In this document: one piece after another, positions 25,866-33,630 of the stretch
Layout: every line of letters begins with the position of its first letter
How positions within the stretch are numbered: position 1 is the first letter of the stretch
Assembly (NCBI RefSeq): GCF_011008905.1
Contig: NZ_JAAIVI010000017.1
Location: forward strand, 248,001-312,000
Direction: 5' to 3'
Length of the DNA: 64,000 bases
Source: Wenzhouxiangella sp. XN201
GTDB lineage: Bacteria; Pseudomonadota; Gammaproteobacteria; Xanthomonadales; Wenzhouxiangellaceae
Notes under the pieces: model-generated
What the model saw: the letters and a program-made list of their open reading frames with translations, nothing else
Told to the model about the DNA's origin: nothing
The model's database searches: none
Program-made: the position numbers and the translations under genes

Positions 25866-28345
25866 GCCGCCCTGGACTCACGGGCGCCGCGAATCGCGTC
25901 CCCCGTCTCGGTCAATCCGGCCTGCAATTCGGCGAGATCGAAATCGTCGGTGGCGATGACTTCCATGCTGCGGCGGCGCACGTCGAGCAGCAGCTCGACC
26001 TCCTTGGCAGTCAGGATGTCTTTCTTGCGCGCCTGTTCGACACGTTCCTCGAAGGTATAGCCGGCGATCTGGCCGGCACGCTCCGCCTTGATCAGCTTGC
26101 GTTCGACCGGCTCGGCAGCGATCACGTCGGGCAGCAGTTCTTCCATGATGCCCGGCCAGTAGCCTTCACGAGCAGTCTTGTAGCACCCGCGCGTGAGGCG
26201 ATCGCGGGTATCCGAGGGCGAGAGCAGCAGGGAGGCGACCTTGTGGCCGAGCCGATCGTTGGGGGCGCTTTCCCTCTGTCCGAGCGGGAAGACCACCAGG
26301 CGCAGCAGCGGACGCATCCAGCCGATGGGATAGTTGTCGATCACCCCGCTGAAGGCACGCTGGATCTTGTAGATCGCATCGTGGAAGGCCCAGGCCATGA
26401 TCGGCTGATCGGCCGCCGGCCTCGCTTCATGTTCGAAACGGCGCAGCATCGCCGAGCAGATGTAGAGCTGGCTCAGGGCGTCGCCGAGACGACCGGAGAT
26501 CTTCTCCTTCATCTTCAGCTTGCCGCCGTAGGTGAGCATGGCCACGTCGGCCAGGTAGGCGAACGCGGCGCAGTAGCGGCTGAGCTTGCGATAGTACTTG
26601 CGCGTGCGCCGGTCGCCCGGCACCGCCGCGAATTTCGCGAAACTCAGGCCCAGCACGAAAGAGCGCGTGGCGCTGGAGATGGAGTGGCCGATGTGGGCAA
26701 ACAGCAGCTTGTCGAATTCGACCAGGCGTTCTTCCTCGTCGTCGATCTGGAGCGCCTCGAGTTCCTTGAGCACGTAGGGGTGACAGCGAATCGCGCCCTG
26801 GCCGAAGATCATCAGCGAGCGCGTCATGATGTTGGCGCCCTCGACGGTGATCCAGATCGGCGCGCCTTCCCAGGCGCGGCCGAGGTAATTCTTCGGCCCG
26901 AGAATGATGCCCTTGCCGCCGTGGATGTCCATGGCGTCGCGCAGGACTTCGCGGCTCATCTCCGTGGAGTGGTACTTGGCGATCGCGCCGGGCACGGCCG
27001 GGCGCTCGCCGTCGTCCACGGCAGAAGCTGTCTGGCGGCTCAGTGCACTGATGGCGTAGGTGTAACCGGCCATGCGCGCCAAGGCTTCTTCCACGCCTTC
27101 GAAGCGGCCGATGGGCAGGCCGAACTGTTTGCGAATGCGGGCATAGGCCCCGGTGACCATGGTCGCCGCCTTGGCGCCGCCGGTGGTCGACGAGGGCAGC
27201 GAAATGGCACGGCCCACGGACAGCGATTCGACCAGCATGCGCCAGCCCTGGCCGGCGTAGTCGGTACCGCCGAGCAGGTAATCCAGCGGCACGAACACAT
27301 CCTTGCCCCGGATCGGCCCGTTCGGAAACGGGTTATTGAGCGGAAAGTGGCGCCGACCGATGTCCATGCCCGGCGTATCGGCCGGCAGCAGGGCGACGGA
27401 AATGCCGATGTCCTTGGTGTCGCCGATCAGGCCGTCCGGATCGTAGAGCCGGAAGGCCAGCCCGACAACGGTGGCGACCGGCGCCAGCGTGATGTAGCGC
27501 TTTTCGAAGTTTAGCTTGATGCCCAGGGTTTCCTTGCCCTTGAACTTGCCCTTGCAGATGATGCCGTGGTCGACGATGGAGGTCGCGTCGGACCCGGCCA
27601 CGGTGCTGGTCAGGCCGAAGCAGGGGATTTCATCGCCCGAGGCCAGGCGGGGCAGGTAGCGGTCCTTCTGTTCGTCGGTGCCATAGTGGAGCAGCAGCTC
27701 GGCCGGGCCGAGCGAGTTGGGCACCGCCACGATCGATCCGACCGTGGAGCTCAGGCCGCCGACCTTCTCGAGCACGGCGCGGTGCGCCACCGCCGAAAAG
27801 CCCAGGCCGCCGTACTCCTTCGGAATGATCATGCCGAAGTATTTGTTTTTCTTCAGGTGTTCCCAGACTTCGTCGGAGGTTCCGGCGCGGTAGTGGGTGA
27901 ACTCCCACTCGTCGATCATGCCGCACAACTCCTCGACCGGCCCGTCGATAAAGGCCTGTTCCTCGGTGCTGAGCTCGTGCAGCGGTTTCTTGATGAAGCG
28001 GCTCCAGCGCGGATTGCCGCCGAAGATCTCGCCCTCGAAGCCGACCGTGCCGGCATCGAGCGCGACCTGTTCGGTCTCCGAAATCTTGGGCACCATGCCC
28101 TGGAAGCTTTCCAGCACGCGCCGCGTAATGAACTCTCGCCGCCAGCTGCGGTTGTTGATTACCGCGGCGACCGGCAGGAAGAGCAGCCAGAACAGGGTCA
28201 GGCTGATCCAGCCCGGTTCGCCGGCGATGGTGAAGCCGAGCCCGACGGCACCGGTCACGCCCGTCCAGATCGCGGCCGAAGCCCGCAAATAGGCGCAGGC
28301 CAGCCCGGCGACGAGCAGGGCCAGCAAAAACAGGATAAGGGTCAT
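25862..28345 (-). CDS. fadE: FadE-type acyl-CoA dehydrogenase
   Basis: FadE performs the first oxidation of fatty acid beta-oxidation, passing electrons to FAD. The 827-aa length fits the long FadE class (E. coli 814 aa). It starts with two hydrophobic segments (about 1-65), then the acyl-CoA dehydrogenase core: KKNKYFGMIIPKEYGGLGFS, CFGLTSTVAGSDATS in the FAD/substrate region, MDIHGGKGIILGPKNYLGRA and ITVEGANIMTRSLMIFGQGA. A FadE-specific C-terminal domain follows (about 540-827). It begins 2 nt after the stop of the hydrolase gene and should share its promoter. Confidence 0.96.
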   Translation of the reverse strand: MTLILFLLALLVAGLACAYLRASAAIWTGVTGAVGLGFTIAGEPGWISLTLFWLLFLPVAAVINNRSWRREFITRRVLESFQGMVPKISETEQVALDAGTVGFEGEIFGGNPRWSRFIKKPLHELSTEEQAFIDGPVEELCGMIDEWEFTHYRAGTSDEVWEHLKKNKYFGMIIPKEYGGLGFSAVAHRAVLEKVGGLSSTVGSIVAVPNSLGPAELLLHYGTDEQKDRYLPRLASGDEIPCFGLTSTVAGSDATSIVDHGIICKGKFKGKETLGIKLNFEKRYITLAPVATVVGLAFRLYDPDGLIGDTKDIGISVALLPADTPGMDIGRRHFPLNNPFPNGPIRGKDVFVPLDYLLGGTDYAGQGWRMLVESLSVGRAISLPSSTTGGAKAATMVTGAYARIRKQFGLPIGRFEGVEEALARMAGYTYAISALSRQTASAVDDGERPAVPGAIAKYHSTEMSREVLRDAMDIHGGKGIILGPKNYLGRAWEGAPIWITVEGANIMTRSLMIFGQGAIRCHPYVLKELEALQIDDEEERLVEFDKLLFAHIGHSISSATRSFVLGLSFAKFAAVPGDRRTRKYYRKLSRYCAAFAYLADVAMLTYGGKLKMKEKISGRLGDALSQLYICSAMLRRFEHEARPAADQPIMAWAFHDAIYKIQRAFSGVIDNYPIGWMRPLLRLVVFPLGQRESAPNDRLGHKVASLLLSPSDTRDRLTRGCYKTAREGYWPGIMEELLPDVIAAEPVERKLIKAERAGQIAGYTFEERVEQARKKDILTAKEVELLLDVRRRSMEVIATDDFDLAELQAGLTETGDAIRGARESRAA

Positions 28346-28347
28346 GA

Positions 28348-29226
28348 TCAGGTGGCTCCTTGCGCGGCCTGCCGTTTCAGAAACGGTGTGACGGCGCCCA
28401 TGAAATGGTCATTGCGGTCACCGGCCACCATGTGGGTGGCGTCTTCCACGGTGGCCTGTTCAGCGTGCGGCGCCAGTTTGAGGAATTCCTCGATGTGCTC
28501 CTGGCCGATCATCTCACTGTGGCTGCCGGCGACCAGCAGGGTCGGAATCTTGAGCCGGCGCGAAGCCGACTTCAGGCGCGACTGGAGATTGCTGCTTTTC
28601 TCGGCCAGGGCCAGCATGGCCGGGTCCCAGTGCCAGTACCAGCGGCCATCGCCACCCTGGCGCAGGTTGCGGGTCAGGCCGTCGCTCGAGCCGTTGTGGC
28701 GGCGATGTGGGAGAAACCCGCGCACCGCCTCGATGGCCTCCTCGAGCGTTTCAAAGCCCTTGGGATTCTGTCGCATGAAAGCCAGCATGGCCTCCACGCC
28801 GCTGTCGTCCCAGCGCGGCGCGATATCGACCAGCACCAGTGAGGCCAGCTCGACCTTGGGTTTTTCCGAATGCGCCAGCAGTGCGGTCAGGCCGCCCATG
28901 GACGCACCGATCACCGCCGGGTGGTTGGGCAGGGACGCGCAGACGCGTCGGAAATCCTCGATGAACTGCTCGAAGTCGTATTCGCCGCTGGGTGCGCGAT
29001 CGCTTTCGCCATGTCCGCGGGCGTCGTAACTGACCGCCTGCCAGCCGGCTGCCGCCAGGCGCCGGCCGGTTTCCTCCCAAGCGTACTGGGTTTGGCCAAA
29101 GCCATGGGCCATCAGCACACACGGCGCCCGATCGTCGCCATAATAGCGAAGGCTCAGGCGGATGCCGTCATCGGTCCAGATCTGGCGCCGGCGGATATCG
29201 TCATTGAGTTTGCGTACAGCTTCCAT
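28348..29226 (-). CDS. Alpha/beta-fold hydrolase upstream of fadE
   Basis: This is a 292-aa hydrolase of unknown substrate. The oxyanion region VLMAHGFGQTQYAWEETGRR, the nucleophile elbow GASMGG (Ser in the middle) and a late catalytic His in VEDATHMVAGD are visible. The position before fadE and divergent from a TetR regulator suggests fatty acid or ester degradation, perhaps releasing acyl chains for FadE; that is inferred. The ATG follows a good -10 box by only 7 nt, so the message may be leaderless. Confidence 0.85.
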   Translation of the reverse strand: MEAVRKLNDDIRRRQIWTDDGIRLSLRYYGDDRAPCVLMAHGFGQTQYAWEETGRRLAAAGWQAVSYDARGHGESDRAPSGEYDFEQFIEDFRRVCASLPNHPAVIGASMGGLTALLAHSEKPKVELASLVLVDIAPRWDDSGVEAMLAFMRQNPKGFETLEEAIEAVRGFLPHRRHNGSSDGLTRNLRQGGDGRWYWHWDPAMLALAEKSSNLQSRLKSASRRLKIPTLLVAGSHSEMIGQEHIEEFLKLAPHAEQATVEDATHMVAGDRNDHFMGAVTPFLKRQAAQGAT

Positions 29227-29233
29227 ACGGCAG

Positions 29234-29262
29234 AGTATGGGATTACCCTGTTAGTTAGTCAA
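29234..29262 (-). promoter_or_regulatory. Putative sigma-70 promoter of the hydrolase-fadE operon
   Basis: On the minus strand TTGACT (29262-29257), a 17-nt spacer and CATACT (29239-29234) form a good promoter. The hydrolase ATG begins 7 nt after the -10 box. The region between the divergent genes (29227-29349) should also hold the TetR operator; I could not identify a convincing palindrome. Confidence 0.6.
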
Positions 29263-29349
29263 TCACGTTTCATATTGGTTCGATGAGGCGCCGGCACAAG
29301 TGCGCTTCGATCTCGCCATACCCCCATTGGAGTACCATCGCGGATCATC

Positions 29350-29943
29350 ATGGCCAAATCAAGTACCGAAAGTAACAGTAGCAGCGAGAAGACCTCGTTG
29401 ACTCCGGCCGACTGGGAGCAGGCGGCGCTGGCGCTGATTGCCGAAAAGGGCATTGCGGCACTTCGCGTCGAGCCGCTGGCGCGGCGCCTGGGCATCACCA
29501 AGGGCAGTTTCTACTGGCATTTTCCCGGGCGCGATGAGCTTTTGGCGCGCGCGCTCGAGCGCTGGGAGCAGCAGGACAGCCAGCACCTCAAGCTTTCGCT
29601 GCATGCTGCTACCGAGCCGACCGAACGCCTGACCGACTTCGTCTGGCGTACCAGCCGCCAGACGCTCACCCACCGCATATATGTCGCTCTGTGCGCCAGT
29701 CCAGACGATCCGCGCATCGGCCCGGTGCTGCGACGTGTGACCGAGCGGCGGCTGAAGTACCTCGCCAGCGCGCTCGAGGAGCTGGGCCTGGACGCGATCA
29801 AGGCGCGGCATCGAGCCAACCTGATGTACTCATCCTATGTCGGCTACTTGCAGCTCCAGGCCCAGGGGCTGGTGCCGGACAGGGATGAGTCCGATTTCGA
29901 CACCTATGTGCAGCATGTCATCGAGACCTTGATCGAGGTTTAA
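29350..29943 (+). CDS. TetR-family transcriptional regulator
   Basis: This is a 197-aa regulator. The N-terminal helix-turn-helix is at about 20-65 (LIAEKGIAALRVEPLARRLG then ITKGSFYWHFPGRDELLARA), typical of TetR. The C-terminal ligand domain is not recognisable by eye. It is divergent from the hydrolase-fadE operon, so it probably controls that operon, possibly in response to acyl-CoA. The gene is followed directly by a tandem-repeat hairpin that runs to the stop of zapE. Confidence 0.9.
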   Translation: MAKSSTESNSSSEKTSLTPADWEQAALALIAEKGIAALRVEPLARRLGITKGSFYWHFPGRDELLARALERWEQQDSQHLKLSLHAATEPTERLTDFVWRTSRQTLTHRIYVALCASPDDPRIGPVLRRVTERRLKYLASALEELGLDAIKARHRANLMYSSYVGYLQLQAQGLVPDRDESDFDTYVQHVIETLIEV

Positions 29944-30032
29944 GGGTTGGCTAGTTCGCTGGTTCGCTGGTTCGCTGGTTCGGCAATGATGCTAGCCGTT
30001 GCCGAACCAGCGAACCAGCGAACCAGCGAACC
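29944..30032. repeat. Inverted repeat with tandem-repeat arms (GCTGGTTC unit, period 8)
   Basis: The left arm has four GCTGGTTC-type units and the right arm has the inverted GAACCAGC units. The centre is about 12 nt. The hairpin fills the whole gap between the stop of the TetR gene and the stop of zapE, which are convergent. The arms pair almost perfectly. Confidence 0.85.
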
Positions 30033-31121
30033 CTAAGGTCGGTGTTCGCGTCCCAGGTAATCGTGGCTCTGCATTTCGATCAAGCGCGAGACGGTGCGCT
30101 CGAACGGCGCGGCCAGGCGTTTGCCGCGGTAGAGTGATTCGGGGGCTGACTCGGCCGAAATCACCAGTTTGACGGCGCGGTCGTAGCACTCGTCGACCAG
30201 GTGGATGAAGCGGCGCGCCGCGTCGTTGTCCTGCTCTTCCAGCACCGGGACCTCGCTGACGAAAAGCGTGGAGAAGTGCCGGGCCAGCTCGATGTAATCG
30301 CCGCTGGCGCGGTGGCCGCGGCACAGCGTGTCGAAGTCGAACCAGGCGACCGAAGCCGCTCGTTTCAACGGCTGGAGCTGGCGACCTCGAACTTCCAGGG
30401 GGCGGTTGTCGTTTGGCGCGCCGCGGGTCAGCGACCGGAATTCTGTCTCCAGTTCCTCGCGCGTCGCCTCGTCGATGGGATGGTAATAAATGCGATGGCG
30501 GCTGAGTTCGCGCAAGCGATAGTCGGTCTCGGCCGTCAGTTCGACCACTTCGCAGTTGTTTTCGATCGCCTCGATCGCCGGCACGAAGCGTTCGCGCTGC
30601 AGGCCGTCGGCGTAGAGATCTGCCGGTGCGGTGTTGCTGGTGGCGATCAGGGTCAGGCCGCGGGCCAACAGCGGCTGGAGCAGGCCGCCGAGGAGCATGG
30701 CATCACCGATGTCGCTGACGTGGAACTCGTCGAAGCACAGGACGCGGCAGCGACCGGCCACGTCGCGGGCGATGGCCGGCAGCGGATCACGAGCGCTGCC
30801 GCGCGCCTTGAGTTCGTCGTGCACCCGGTCCATGAAGCGATGGAAATGAATACGCCAGACGGCGACACCCCCGGCGTCGAGACTTTCGGCGAAGGTATCC
30901 ATCAGCAGCGTCTTGCCGCGTCCGACCCGGCCATGGATGTAGAGCCCTTTCACGGCCGGATAGCGGCGACGCCAGCGGTCGAGCCAACCCGGCTGCCGTT
31001 GCTGCAGGGCGTCGAAGCGCTGTTGCAGGGTCTCGATGATGCGGCGCTGGGCGGCATCGGGTTCGATGCGGTCGTCGTCGATCAGCGCCTGATAGCGTGC
31101 CTGCGGCCCCGGGTCGGCCAT
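30033..31121 (-). CDS. zapE: ZapE (AFG1-like) cell-division ATPase
   Basis: ZapE is an ATPase that acts at the Z-ring in proteobacteria; eukaryotic AFG1 homologues work in mitochondria. The 362-aa protein has the Walker A motif GRVGRGKT (about 64-71), Walker B VLCFDEFHVSD (about 128-137), sensor TSNTAPADLYADGLQRERF, and the C-terminal part with WFDFDTLCRG and DDNDAARRF-like EQDNDAARRFIHLVDECYD. It lies 11 nt after an alpha/beta hydrolase gene on the same strand. Confidence 0.95.
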   Translation of the reverse strand: MADPGPQARYQALIDDDRIEPDAAQRRIIETLQQRFDALQQRQPGWLDRWRRRYPAVKGLYIHGRVGRGKTLLMDTFAESLDAGGVAVWRIHFHRFMDRVHDELKARGSARDPLPAIARDVAGRCRVLCFDEFHVSDIGDAMLLGGLLQPLLARGLTLIATSNTAPADLYADGLQRERFVPAIEAIENNCEVVELTAETDYRLRELSRHRIYYHPIDEATREELETEFRSLTRGAPNDNRPLEVRGRQLQPLKRAASVAWFDFDTLCRGHRASGDYIELARHFSTLFVSEVPVLEEQDNDAARRFIHLVDECYDRAVKLVISAESAPESLYRGKRLAAPFERTVSRLIEMQSHDYLGREHRP

Positions 31122-31132
31122 GCTTGTAACGC

Positions 31133-31792
31133 TCAGGGCAGGTTGGGTTGGACGTGATTCTTGATCAACCCGCGCAGATCCATCAGCCGGCGATGGAAGA
31201 AATGCCCGGTGCCTTCCATGGTCACCAGGTCTGCATCCTGACCTAGTTTTTCAGCCCAATCGAAGACCGCCTCGGGTGAGACCACCTCGTCCTCGTCTCC
31301 CTGCACGACCAGCCACGGGCAGTTGGGCGGCTGCAGGTCGGCAAAGCCGTAGCGCTCGACCGGTGGTGCAATCGAGATCAGCTGTCGCACCGGCAGATCC
31401 TGGGCGGCCTTGAGTGCAATGTAGGAACCGAAGGAAAAGCCGCCCAGCCACAGATCGTCGTCCGGACGAACCTTGCGGACCCACTCGACCACGGCCAGCA
31501 GGTCCTCGGTTTCACCCTCGCCATCGTCGAACTCGCCCTCGCTTTCATTCACGCCGCGAAAGTTGAAGCGCACCGTGCGCAGTCCGAGTTCGCGCAAACT
31601 GCGCTCCATGATGGTCACGACCTTGTTGCGCATCGTGCCGCTATGCTGGGGATGCGGATGGCACAGCACAGCCGTGGCCGGACGTTCCTTGCCGGCTTCC
31701 GGCACGTCGGCCAGGCACTCGATCCGACCGGCCGGGCCGGTCAGGAAGAACTCGCACGCATCGCTCGGGAACTTGGCCGGGTCGGTCTCCAT
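31133..31792 (-). CDS. Alpha/beta hydrolase (dienelactone hydrolase-like)
   Basis: This 219-aa hydrolase belongs to the family containing E. coli YfhR/YsgA-like and CocE-related small hydrolases. Visible features are the CHPHPQHSGTMRNKVV oxyanion segment, RFNFRGVNESEGEFDDGEGE, the nucleophile elbow GGFSFGSYIA, WLVVQGDEDEVVSP with the acidic residue, and a final His in GTGHFFHRRL. The substrate is not known. It is probably co-transcribed with zapE, and its 5' end faces acpH across an 87-nt gap. Confidence 0.85.
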   Translation of the reverse strand: METDPAKFPSDACEFFLTGPAGRIECLADVPEAGKERPATAVLCHPHPQHSGTMRNKVVTIMERSLRELGLRTVRFNFRGVNESEGEFDDGEGETEDLLAVVEWVRKVRPDDDLWLGGFSFGSYIALKAAQDLPVRQLISIAPPVERYGFADLQPPNCPWLVVQGDEDEVVSPEAVFDWAEKLGQDADLVTMEGTGHFFHRRLMDLRGLIKNHVQPNLP

Positions 31793-31879
31793 CGGTGATC
31801 CTTCGCGGTTGCCAGCGCCGGGTCGGCGGGGGCATCATCATAACTCACCCGCCCAGCGCGCTGCAGGCTCCCCAATGGC

Positions 31880-32491
31880 ATGAATCATCTGGCTCACGTG
31901 GTCCTGGCCGGCACCGACGAGGGCTTGCGTCTGGGCGCCTTTCTGGGCGACCACATCAAGGGTCGTGCCGCCCTGAACGAACTGCCGCCAGACTGGGCGG
32001 CCGGAGTGATCCTGCATCGTCGCATCGACACACTCAGTGATGCCCACCCGGCCGTGACCGCCGTGCTCGAAACCCTGGAGCCGCCCTGGCGACGCTATGG
32101 CGGCGTGATCCTGGACGTGCTGTTCGACCACATGCTGACACGCCACTGGCAGCGTTTTGGCGATGTTCAGTTGTCGACGTTGGCCGACGAAATCGACGAC
32201 CTGTTGGCCCGGCACCGACCGACCCTGCCGCCACGCCTGGTGCGCTTCAGCCTGTGGGCGGAAAGGCGCGGGCTGTGGCAGCGCTACGGGGAACGTTCGA
32301 TGCTGGAGGAGATCTTCACGCTGTTGGCGCGACGTCACGGCCGAACCTGGCCACTGGCGCACGGCGCGCGTCTGCTCGATGACCGGCAGGCGGCCATCGA
32401 GCAGGCATTTCTGGAGATGTTTCCGGTGCTTCAGGCGCGGGTTGCCCGAGAGCGGGAAGCGCTTCAGTCTTCGAGTTGGTCGAGCATGTAG
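31880..32491 (+). CDS. acpH: Acyl carrier protein phosphodiesterase (AcpH family)
   Basis: This 203-aa protein is similar to AcpH, which removes the phosphopantetheine group from acyl carrier protein. It starts MNHLAHVVLAGTDEGLRLGA with the metal-binding region FLGDHIKG and HRRIDTLSDAHP, then DVLFDHMLTRHWQRF, matching the HD-like family (DUF479). The last 28 nt overlap the 3' end of the convergent cytochrome gene. Activity on ACP is inferred from the family. Confidence 0.85.
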   Translation: MNHLAHVVLAGTDEGLRLGAFLGDHIKGRAALNELPPDWAAGVILHRRIDTLSDAHPAVTAVLETLEPPWRRYGGVILDVLFDHMLTRHWQRFGDVQLSTLADEIDDLLARHRPTLPPRLVRFSLWAERRGLWQRYGERSMLEEIFTLLARRHGRTWPLAHGARLLDDRQAAIEQAFLEMFPVLQARVAREREALQSSSWSSM

Positions 32492-32973
32492 TCGACCGAT
32501 GCGCCGACCTGTTCGTCGCTGAGGTCCGACCGGCCGCCACGCGGCGGCATGGCATTGAGGCCATTGATGGCTGAGGCCACCAGTTCGTCCCGACCCTTGT
32601 CGAGACGATCGCCCCAGGTGCTGGTCTCGAGCGTCGGCGCGCCCGCTGCTCCCGAATCGTGACAGGCAGCACAGACCCGGCCATAGATCATTTCGCCGTC
32701 GGTTGAGCCGTCGAAGGCCACCTCGGCTTGCTCACTCTCGGCCGCCTGCGCCGCTTCTTGCGCGGCAGCCCGCCCGGTTTCGCCGGCGTAGATGCCTGCC
32801 ACGGGTTTGAGCCGTTCTTCCACCGCGGCCTGGCGAGCGGCGCTTTGTTCGCCGTCGAATTCCCGCTGGTGAATAATCAGTGCCAGCACGATGATGACAA
32901 CCGTGAAGGCAACCAGCCCGGCCAGAACCGCGCTGAAGGTTTTTATGAATTGTCGATCATGTTCCTCGGACAC
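32464..32973 (-). CDS. Membrane-anchored cytochrome c5-type monoheme protein
   Basis: This 169-aa electron carrier has one N-terminal anchor (about 13-35), a charged linker, and a C-terminal class I cytochrome domain with the heme site CAACH (C101-C104-H105) and a Met ligand probably in NAMPPRGG. I prefer the GTG at 32973, which gives SEEHDRQFIKTF and has GAGGT 9 nt upstream; an ATG at 33009 lacks a ribosome site. Related genes occur in many gammaproteobacteria. The redox partner is unknown. Confidence 0.88.
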   Translation of the reverse strand: MSEEHDRQFIKTFSAVLAGLVAFTVVIIVLALIIHQREFDGEQSAARQAAVEERLKPVAGIYAGETGRAAAQEAAQAAESEQAEVAFDGSTDGEMIYGRVCAACHDSGAAGAPTLETSTWGDRLDKGRDELVASAINGLNAMPPRGGRSDLSDEQVGASVDYMLDQLED

Positions 32974-33098
32974 GCCGGACAGACCTCGTATTGCAGAAAA
33001 TCGGGACATGGCCCGGGATGCGGGCCGCAAAGTCGGCAATTATACCGATTGCCCGGCCGATGATACAGCGGCATCTACCAGAGTTGTTCAGAGGTTCC

Positions 33099-33497
33099 TT
33101 AGGGCGCCGTTGCGCCTGCGGAGAGATCCAGGCGCCGGGCCAGCGCGCTGCCGGCTGCCGCTCCGGCCAGCGGCACGGCCGCGGCCAGCAGCGCCATTGG
33201 ATTGCCGGGCGTGGTCAGGTTGACCAGCACAAAAGCCGAGACGGCGAGAAGTGCACCGCAGACCATGCCGGCGACTGCGTGCCGGCGCATGGCGGTTGCC
33301 ATGGCACCGGCAGCCACACTGCCCAGCAGCCAGATGAGCGCTGGCAACGGGAAAAGCGGCCAGGCAGGGATGCGCCCGCCCGCGAAAGAAACGGACAGCA
33401 GGTCGGTCGGCAGCAGCACTGCGAGTCCCGTAGCAAGGCTTTCGATCAGGATGATGCCGACCAGCAGCCCGGCCAGGAGCGCCTTGAGTGTATCCAT
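33099..33497 (-). CDS. Small membrane protein of unknown function
   Basis: This 132-aa protein has four likely transmembrane segments (about 6-30, 47-66, 73-92 and 97-118) and no charged active-site pattern. I do not recognise the family. It is on the same strand as the cytochrome c5 gene but 125 nt upstream of it. Codon usage and composition look like the neighbours, so it is probably a real gene. Confidence 0.65.
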   Translation of the reverse strand: MDTLKALLAGLLVGIILIESLATGLAVLLPTDLLSVSFAGGRIPAWPLFPLPALIWLLGSVAAGAMATAMRRHAVAGMVCGALLAVSAFVLVNLTTPGNPMALLAAAVPLAGAAAGSALARRLDLSAGATAP

Positions 33498-33630
33498 GTC
33501 GTCAGTTTAGCGTGCCCTGGGCTATACTGGTGTTTTCACCGGCCCGAGCGGCCGCATACACGTTTTATCCCTTCTTCATGACTTCGTTCAAGCGTCCAGC
33601 ATCGGGCCCGGAAGCGCCGGGAGCCGGCCG

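Noticed and set aside
25487-27514. Long ORF antisense to fadE, reading across the B12 riboswitch (675 aa)
   Set aside because: It covers the riboswitch and the fadE coding region; translation is His/Arg/Asp-rich and lacks any domain.
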